From assembly GCA_038116745.1 (NCBI GenBank), contig JAYODW010000070.1, positions 1 through 11,824 of the forward strand: a stretch of 11,824 bases of DNA, written 5' to 3'. Source of the DNA: JAYODW01 sp038116745 (GTDB taxonomy: Bacteria; Pseudomonadota; Gammaproteobacteria; Ga0077536). Under the pieces are notes generated by a model, which saw only the letters and a list, made by a program, of their open reading frames with translations, had not been told where the DNA came from and did not search any database. Below are positions 7,677-11,824 of this stretch, one piece after another. Both the position numbers and the translations under genes were made by a program. Positions within the stretch are counted from its first letter, which is position 1. Each line of letters starts with the position of its first letter.

Positions 7677-7727
7677 GCCTGACAGGCTCCCGGGAAGATT
7701 TTACTGGTCGCGAGGATAACGGGGGGC

Positions 7728-8240
7728 TCAAGGCGATACGGGTAGCGAGGTATCGAGCAAGCGATCCAGCGTATCCCGTACGGCGCTGTCAACATCCGCG
7801 GCGGAATCCCCTTTCTCCCGCACATAGTGCACCTGCAGGCTCTCGTCGACGACCAGCACCGCGGGCGTTGATTTGACGCCGTAATCTTCCGCAACCAAAT
7901 CCGCGGCCAGCAACAGCGGCATGACGTACTGCCTTTCCGCGAAATAAGCCAATGGATCTGAATCCTCCCAGATATTGAGTGCGTAAACACTCACGCCGCG
8001 CGCTGCGTACTCGCGCTGAATCCGATCGAGAAACGGCATCAATTCGCGACAGTACGGACACCAGCTCGTCCAGAACAAAAGCACTGCGGGCCGGATCTGG
8101 TCTTCCGGAGTGAAACTGATGACGGAGCCCTCGACGTTTTCAAGCCGCCATTCGGGCGCGATAACCTCTCGCGACACCTCGACCGCAGCGGCATTCAGAA
8201 GCAGAACACTGCTGAGCAGAGTAGCGACCTGGAGTCTCAT
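7728..8240 (-). CDS. Exported TlpA/ResA-like thioredoxin-fold protein
   Basis: A 170-residue thioredoxin-fold protein. Residues 1-19 look like a Sec signal peptide (hydrophobic run, then AAA before VEVS), so it should act in the periplasm; a membrane anchor is less likely. The redox motif WCPYC has Cys61 and Cys64 inside VLLFWTSWCPYCRELMPFL, and STPAVLVVD supplies the cis-proline (Pro126). The insert between the active-site helix and the cis-proline strand fits the TlpA/ResA/AhpC-TSA-like group. Members reduce or shuffle disulfides, for example in cytochrome c maturation or copper delivery, but the partner is not identifiable here. The start ATG at 8240 has AGGG 8 bases upstream. It precedes msrA by 111 bases, so the two may share a transcript, although their predicted compartments differ. 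Confidence 0.85.
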   Translation of the reverse strand: MRLQVATLLSSVLLLNAAAVEVSREVIAPEWRLENVEGSVISFTPEDQIRPAVLLFWTSWCPYCRELMPFLDRIQREYAARGVSVYALNIWEDSDPLAYFAERQYVMPLLLAADLVAEDYGVKSTPAVLVVDESLQVHYVREKGDSAADVDSAVRDTLDRLLDTSLPVSP

Positions 8241-8612
8241 AAGAGGGGCCCTGTGACTGAGCTCGGAGCGTTTCGCTCAGCCGCCTTAGACCGTACCATG
8301 GCTCCTCCAGGTTCAGGGCGACAGCGTTGTGGATGACCGGATAGAAGTCTACTGTGATTCTCACGGAGTCTGGTACTGCGGTACCAGGGAGCGACTGATG
8401 AATGCCGGTATTGCCACTCGCGATATGTTTCCGACGGCAAGCGAATCGTGGCGAGGGAACGGCATGTGCCGGGATCCCAGTGAGCCGTTATGGTCCGTGC
8501 AGCGGAGCTCTCCCGGCAGGTTCCGAGTGATGTGGGGGCTGTCCGAACACGACGAAACGGACTGACCAGCGCAGCCGCCAATCTCGCCCGGAGAGCCGAC
8601 CAGACGGCAAAG
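8241..8612. other. Region between the divergent thioredoxin and lolC genes
   Basis: These 372 bases should hold the promoters of both flanking genes. I see a small hairpin with complementary GAGCG and CGCTC arms and a 3-base loop near 8266-8278, but no strong sigma-70 promoter on either strand. TTGTGG (about 8327) with TACTGT 17 bases later is poor. A possible small gene (8329-8565) occupies most of the region. Confidence 0.35.
8329..8565 (+). CDS. Hypothetical small protein (78 residues)
   Basis: An open frame beginning at GTG 8329, with AGGG 10 bases upstream, that ends 47 bases before the lolC start. I do not recognise the family. Its product is soluble, begins DDRIEVYCDSHGVWYCGTRE, and has three cysteines, several tryptophans, a run MNAGIATRDMFPT, and near its end GRFRVMWG, which reads like a beta strand. 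The composition (few prolines and arginines, a balanced mix of aromatic and acidic residues) is more protein-like than the shadow frames nearby. There is no signal peptide or membrane segment. It could be a real orphan gene co-transcribed with lolC, or chance coding in the leader. Confidence 0.45.
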   Translation: MDDRIEVYCDSHGVWYCGTRERLMNAGIATRDMFPTASESWRGNGMCRDPSEPLWSVQRSSPGRFRVMWGLSEHDETD

Positions 8613-9860
8613 ATGTTTCAGCCCCTAGCGCTTTACCTCGCCGCCCGATATGTGCAGCCACGCCGGCGCAAGCGCTTCGCGAATTTCATTGCCCTGGTTT
8701 CCGTTGCAGGCATTGCGCTGGGCGTCGCAGCACTGATTATCGTGCTCTCGGTGATGAATGGTTTTGAGCGTGAAGTGGTGCGGCATGTTCTGGGTATGAC
8801 CGCGCACGCCCAGCTGATTCTGCCGCCCGGGCGGGATCAAGACTGGAAGAACCTGCTGGCTCAGGCGCAGGGCTCAGCATCGGTTGTCGGTGCCTCACCG
8901 TATGCGCGCGGCAGCGGCATGGTCACCCGCAATGGACAGACCCGGGGCGTGGTGATCGAGGGCGTGCTCCCGATCGCGGAAGCGGCGACAACCGATCTCG
9001 GGGACTATCTGGTCGACGTTGAACTTGCGCAGCTGACGCCCGGGTCACGTCAGGTGCTGGTCGGCAGCGAGCTGGCCAGACAGCTGGACCTGAGGCCTGG
9101 CGGGCGGCTGACGCTGGTGGTTCCAAGCTGGAATGCTCGCGGGCAGCTCAGGGCTCCACGCTATCTAGCACTCGAGGTGGCCGGCCTGTTCCATGTGGGA
9201 ATGAATCAGTTCGATGCGCGCTTGATAATCACTCATCTGCAGGATGCTCAGGAACTGCTCGGCCTGGGTAATACGGTTTCCGGGATCCGGCTGCGCCTGA
9301 ACGATTCTGCCGCCGCTCCCGTCCAGGCGCGCGTGCTCGCTCAGGCGCTGAGCCCGTCTCTGCAGGTGGTCGACTGGACTCAGTACCACAGGAATTTTTT
9401 CATCGCGCTCGCTTCACAAAAGCACATGATGTTCGTCATTCTGACTCTGATCATGGCGGTCGCCGCGTTCAACATAGCTGCCAATATGATCATCATGGTT
9501 ACCGACAAAACCGCTGATATCGCGACGCTGAGGACGCTCGGGATGACCCGACAGCGCATCCTTGTCCTGTTTATGTTTCAGGGACTTTTGATCGGTCTGA
9601 CGGGTACGCTGCTTGGCGCACTGCTCGGGGCCTGGGGGGCGGCTGAGAGTGCATCGGTCGCAGCCGCGCTGGAACGACTGTTGGGGATCGACCTTATCAA
9701 TACGCAGGTTTACTACATCGACTATCTGCCTGCAGAGCTACGTTCTGAGGATGTCATCGCGGTCAGCATTGCAGCTCTGACACTGGCCTTGCTGGCGACG
9801 GTGTACCCGGCTCTGCGTGCGGCCGCGATCGAACCCGCCAGGGCGACACACCGGGATTGA
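8613..9860 (+). CDS. lolC: LolC/LolE-family lipoprotein-releasing ABC transporter permease
   Basis: A 415-residue inner-membrane permease of the complex that extracts outer-membrane lipoproteins from the inner membrane and hands them to LolA. The start MFQPLALYLAARYV resembles the E. coli LolC start, and IALGVAALIIVLSVMNGFERE is the family signature. Topology is the usual MacB-like one: TM1 (about 24-47), a large periplasmic domain (48-270), then three helices (about 271-295, 314-345, 380-402). DKTADIATLRTLGMT (298-312) is the cytoplasmic coupling segment for the ATPase, and LATVYPALRAAAIEPARA is the family C-terminus. ATG at 8613 was chosen; the frame extends upstream to GTG 8490, but that adds 41 residues unlike the family. 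The ribosome site is weak. No lolD ATPase or second permease follows, because the next gene is convergent. LolC versus LolE cannot be firmly separated. Confidence 0.9.
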   Translation: MFQPLALYLAARYVQPRRRKRFANFIALVSVAGIALGVAALIIVLSVMNGFEREVVRHVLGMTAHAQLILPPGRDQDWKNLLAQAQGSASVVGASPYARGSGMVTRNGQTRGVVIEGVLPIAEAATTDLGDYLVDVELAQLTPGSRQVLVGSELARQLDLRPGGRLTLVVPSWNARGQLRAPRYLALEVAGLFHVGMNQFDARLIITHLQDAQELLGLGNTVSGIRLRLNDSAAAPVQARVLAQALSPSLQVVDWTQYHRNFFIALASQKHMMFVILTLIMAVAAFNIAANMIIMVTDKTADIATLRTLGMTRQRILVLFMFQGLLIGLTGTLLGALLGAWGAAESASVAAALERLLGIDLINTQVYYIDYLPAELRSEDVIAVSIAALTLALLATVYPALRAAAIEPARATHRD

Positions 9861-9903
9861 GGCGTGCCCTGTCGACGTGCCCTTATGGCTCGATGACCTT
9901 CAG

Positions 9904-10938
9904 TCAGATCATAAGGCGCGAAAAGAACCTGCGGTCCCATCGGGAGCCTTGTTCCAGCAGAAAGGCGGTCAGCTCTGTCTCTACGACGTCCAACGCCTTC
10001 AGCAGGGCAGCGCCGGCCGCGGTTTCCCAACGATCTACCGTCTCCGCCGACGTTGGTCCTTCGCGCAGGAGACGCTCCCTGCGAAAGGCGCTACTGAGTT
10101 CGCGGTGTATACATTCGCTTGCCTGCGCGACACGCGCGAAACGCGCGGGTGACGCAGGGCACATCGTTTCCTCAAGCCTCTCCAATGGTGTCAGGTCCAA
10201 GCGCGTTTCCACCCAGGTCCAGGGATCGCTCTGCGCAGTCGAGGCACCCAGCAGGAAGAGCAGCCCGGCGAAGGTGAGCACACGGCTGCCGCCCAGCTTG
10301 GCCTGACGCAGGGCCCAGCTGTCGGTTTCACTCTGTTCAAACTTGCACATCTGCCACGCGCGATAGGCGTGCCGGTAGCGGCATAGATCGTCGAGCAGGA
10401 GCCCACAATCAAAATCTCCTGGAGATTTCTCATCGCCCCCCATGTACCAGCGGAGGATCTGTCTCCGGAGAACCCGAAAGCGACCTCCGTGCAGCACAGG
10501 TCGAGCGTCAAGCAGACATTGCATGCGCTTGCCGAAAACCGTGGGTTCCTCGCCCAATGCGCCGCGCATGGCAGGCTCAAGGAGCGCCTCTACAGAAGTC
10601 GGCTGTCGATAAATCCCATCAACCTTGGGCAGCTTGAGCGAGCATTGAGACAGCGCTCTGAACAACGCGCCCACCTGTCTTTCGAGTTGGCCGTGCGGCC
10701 CACCTGCGCGGGCGATGATCACGCAGTCAAAATCAGAATCCGGGTGCGCTTCAAGACGCCCGAGCGAACCCGCCATAAAAACTGTTTCCAGTTCGTCCCA
10801 GCCGACTTCGCCCAGCGCGCCCTGGATCTCGGCCATCTTATTCAGCGAAAAACGCCGCGACTCGGCGAGCGTCAGGCTTCCAGGTGCACCGGCACTGTCG
10901 CGCCTGCGCGGGGGCGCATCACGGCTCTGTTCAGGCAT
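9904..10938 (-). CDS. Putative nucleotidyltransferase-fold protein of unknown function
   Basis: A 344-residue soluble protein. Residues 50-75 carry a polymerase-beta-type nucleotidyltransferase signature: MAGSLGR (55-61) followed by HPDSDFDCVII (65-75), giving the G-S motif and the paired metal-binding aspartates Asp69 and Asp71. Asp107 in KLPKVDGIY may be the third carboxylate (inference). The rest is mainly helical, with TVFGKRMQCLLDARPV, LRRQILRWY and KLGGSRVLTFAGLLFLLG. GlnD- or DUF294-like enzymes share this kind of layout, but I cannot place it in a named family. ATG at 10938 is chosen because GGAGAGG lies 6 bases upstream; the frame also opens at TTG 10956. It is alone on its strand, convergent with lolC and divergent from the SDR gene. 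Substrate (protein, nucleotide or small molecule) is unknown. Confidence 0.75.
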   Translation of the reverse strand: MPEQSRDAPPRRRDSAGAPGSLTLAESRRFSLNKMAEIQGALGEVGWDELETVFMAGSLGRLEAHPDSDFDCVIIARAGGPHGQLERQVGALFRALSQCSLKLPKVDGIYRQPTSVEALLEPAMRGALGEEPTVFGKRMQCLLDARPVLHGGRFRVLRRQILRWYMGGDEKSPGDFDCGLLLDDLCRYRHAYRAWQMCKFEQSETDSWALRQAKLGGSRVLTFAGLLFLLGASTAQSDPWTWVETRLDLTPLERLEETMCPASPARFARVAQASECIHRELSSAFRRERLLREGPTSAETVDRWETAAGAALLKALDVVETELTAFLLEQGSRWDRRFFSRLMI

Positions 10939-10986
10939 CCAGGGCCTCTCCGTCAAGGTCTTGCTTCAGGCTTGTCATTGGGATTA

Positions 10987-11014
10987 TTGCACCGCACAAA
11001 TCGGGCCCTATAAT
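10987..11014 (+). promoter_or_regulatory. Sigma-70-like promoter of the SDR gene
   Basis: A perfect TATAAT (11009-11014) follows TTGCAC (10987-10992) at a 16-base spacing. The expected transcript start is about 11021, leaving a leader of about 22 bases before ATG 11043, with AGGGG as the ribosome site just upstream of the ATG. The -35 match is only three of six. Confidence 0.6.
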
Positions 11015-11042
11015 CTCACCCGATTTTCGCTCAGGGGCCATC

Positions 11043-11824
11043 ATGGATATCAAAAAGAAGGTTGGAATCATCACTGGCGCGGCGAGTGGCATCGGTCGCG
11101 CGGCGGCAGCTGAAATGTGTAAAAACGGTATCGGGGCACTGGCACTGGTCGATGTGGCTGATCCGGTCAGCGACGTCGCAAACGAACTAAGTCGAGAATT
11201 TTCTGGGTCTGTCATCCGCAGTTTTCAGGGCGACACCACCGACGCCACCTTTCGCCGTGAGGTTTTTGCGACACTCCTGCGCGATCACGGTCCGGTCAAC
11301 ATCTGCGTCCCTGCGGCGGGTATCACGCGGGATGCACTGGCGGTCAAACTCAGTAAGGACAAAGGGAAAGCCCACGTCTACCCGATTGAAAACTTTCGCC
11401 AGGTCATGGAAGTCAATCTCATAGCGCCAGTTTACTGGGCGCTCGACATGGTGGCGCAGATCGCTGAACACCGTTTCAGCCGCGGTCTCAAGCAGTGGCA
11501 GCCGGACGAAGGAACTCAGGGCGTCGTGGTGTTCATCGGTTCAGTCTCCTCGCAGGGGAACAAAGGGCAGATCGCTTACGCCACGACCAAGGTGGGACTC
11601 GAAGGCGCCGCCTCTACATTGATGAAAGAAGCAATTTTTTACGGCGTGCGCTGCGCAGTACTGCACCCAGGTTTTACTGACACGCCGATGGTTCGCGCAC
11701 TCGGCCCTGACTACATAAATAAGCACGTGTTGCCTGCGACCCAGATCAAGCGTCTGATTCGCCCGGAGGAGATAGCTGACGCAATCGCGTTTCTGATCCG
11801 TAATTCGGCGGTCAGCGGTCAGCT
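11043..11824 (+). CDS. Short-chain dehydrogenase/reductase (FabG-like), runs off right edge
   Basis: The visible 260 residues cover nearly the whole of a classical SDR enzyme, an NAD(P)-dependent oxidoreductase. Seen: TGAASGIG (11-18) for the dinucleotide, QGDTTD (62-67) near the adenine, PAAGIT (90-95) in place of the usual NNAG, Asn125 (MEVNLIAP), Ser167 (IGSVSS), Tyr179 and Lys183 (YATTK), and HPGFTDTPM (208-216). The Ser, Tyr and Lys catalytic set is intact. Compared with FabG there are two extra stretches, around 102-117 (KLSKDKGKAHVYPIEN) and 143-159. The frame is open at the window end and probably stops within some tens of bases. ATG 11043 is supported by AGGGG and the TATAAT promoter. 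The substrate is unknown; FabG-like ketoacyl or hydroxy-acid reduction is only a family guess. Confidence 0.9.
   Translation, partial: MDIKKKVGIITGAASGIGRAAAAEMCKNGIGALALVDVADPVSDVANELSREFSGSVIRSFQGDTTDATFRREVFATLLRDHGPVNICVPAAGITRDALAVKLSKDKGKAHVYPIENFRQVMEVNLIAPVYWALDMVAQIAEHRFSRGLKQWQPDEGTQGVVVFIGSVSSQGNKGQIAYATTKVGLEGAASTLMKEAIFYGVRCAVLHPGFTDTPMVRALGPDYINKHVLPATQIKRLIRPEEIADAIAFLIRNSAVSGQ

Noticed and set aside
8490..8612. N-terminal extension of the lolC frame
   Set aside because: The 41 residues resemble no LolC/E N-terminus, and ATG 8613 matches the family start.
10489..11013. 174-residue plus-strand frame over the nucleotidyltransferase gene
   Set aside because: It overlaps the opposite-strand gene and the SDR promoter, and has no recognisable domain.

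Overview
The window reads as chromosomal DNA of a GC-rich Gram-negative proteobacterium, most likely a gammaproteobacterium. Supporting this are a LolC/LolE-type lipoprotein-release permease, an MsrA very close in layout to the E. coli enzyme, a Pseudomonas-type threonine aldolase, and a twin-arginine-exported molybdenum hydroxylase. I see no rRNA, tRNA, insertion sequence, CRISPR array or phage module.

Layout from left to right. Positions 1-940 (minus) hold the N-terminal two thirds of a DASS/SLC13 anion:sodium symporter that runs off the left edge. Divergent from it, 1102-3036 (plus) encodes a three-part protein: a cytoplasmic PP2C-type Ser/Thr phosphatase, one membrane helix, and a C-terminal SUMF1/FGE-sulfatase-fold domain. 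A PLP-dependent threonine aldolase (3079-4137) follows closely. Next comes a two-gene molybdenum hydroxylase operon (4269-6964): a [2Fe-2S] subunit overlapping a Tat-exported molybdopterin-binding subunit, like isoquinoline 1-oxidoreductase. Convergent to it are msrA (6981-7616) and, upstream of msrA on the same strand, an exported TlpA/ResA-like thioredoxin (7728-8240). The msrA leader carries a nested inverted repeat. A possible 78-residue orphan protein (8329-8565) precedes a LolC/LolE permease (8613-9860) that has no lolD beside it. A stand-alone nucleotidyltransferase-fold protein lies on the minus strand (9904-10938), and divergent from it an SDR oxidoreductase (11043 to the right edge) has a near-consensus promoter.

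The genes form several small independent units, not one pathway. Themes are envelope work (symporter, membrane phosphatase, Tat oxidase, exported thioredoxin, lipoprotein release) and redox or methionine repair. The most unusual item is the phosphatase-membrane-SUMF1 fusion, which looks like a receptor-type phosphatase with an extracytoplasmic ligand- or cell-wall-binding head. I did not find a convincing previously undescribed multi-gene system.
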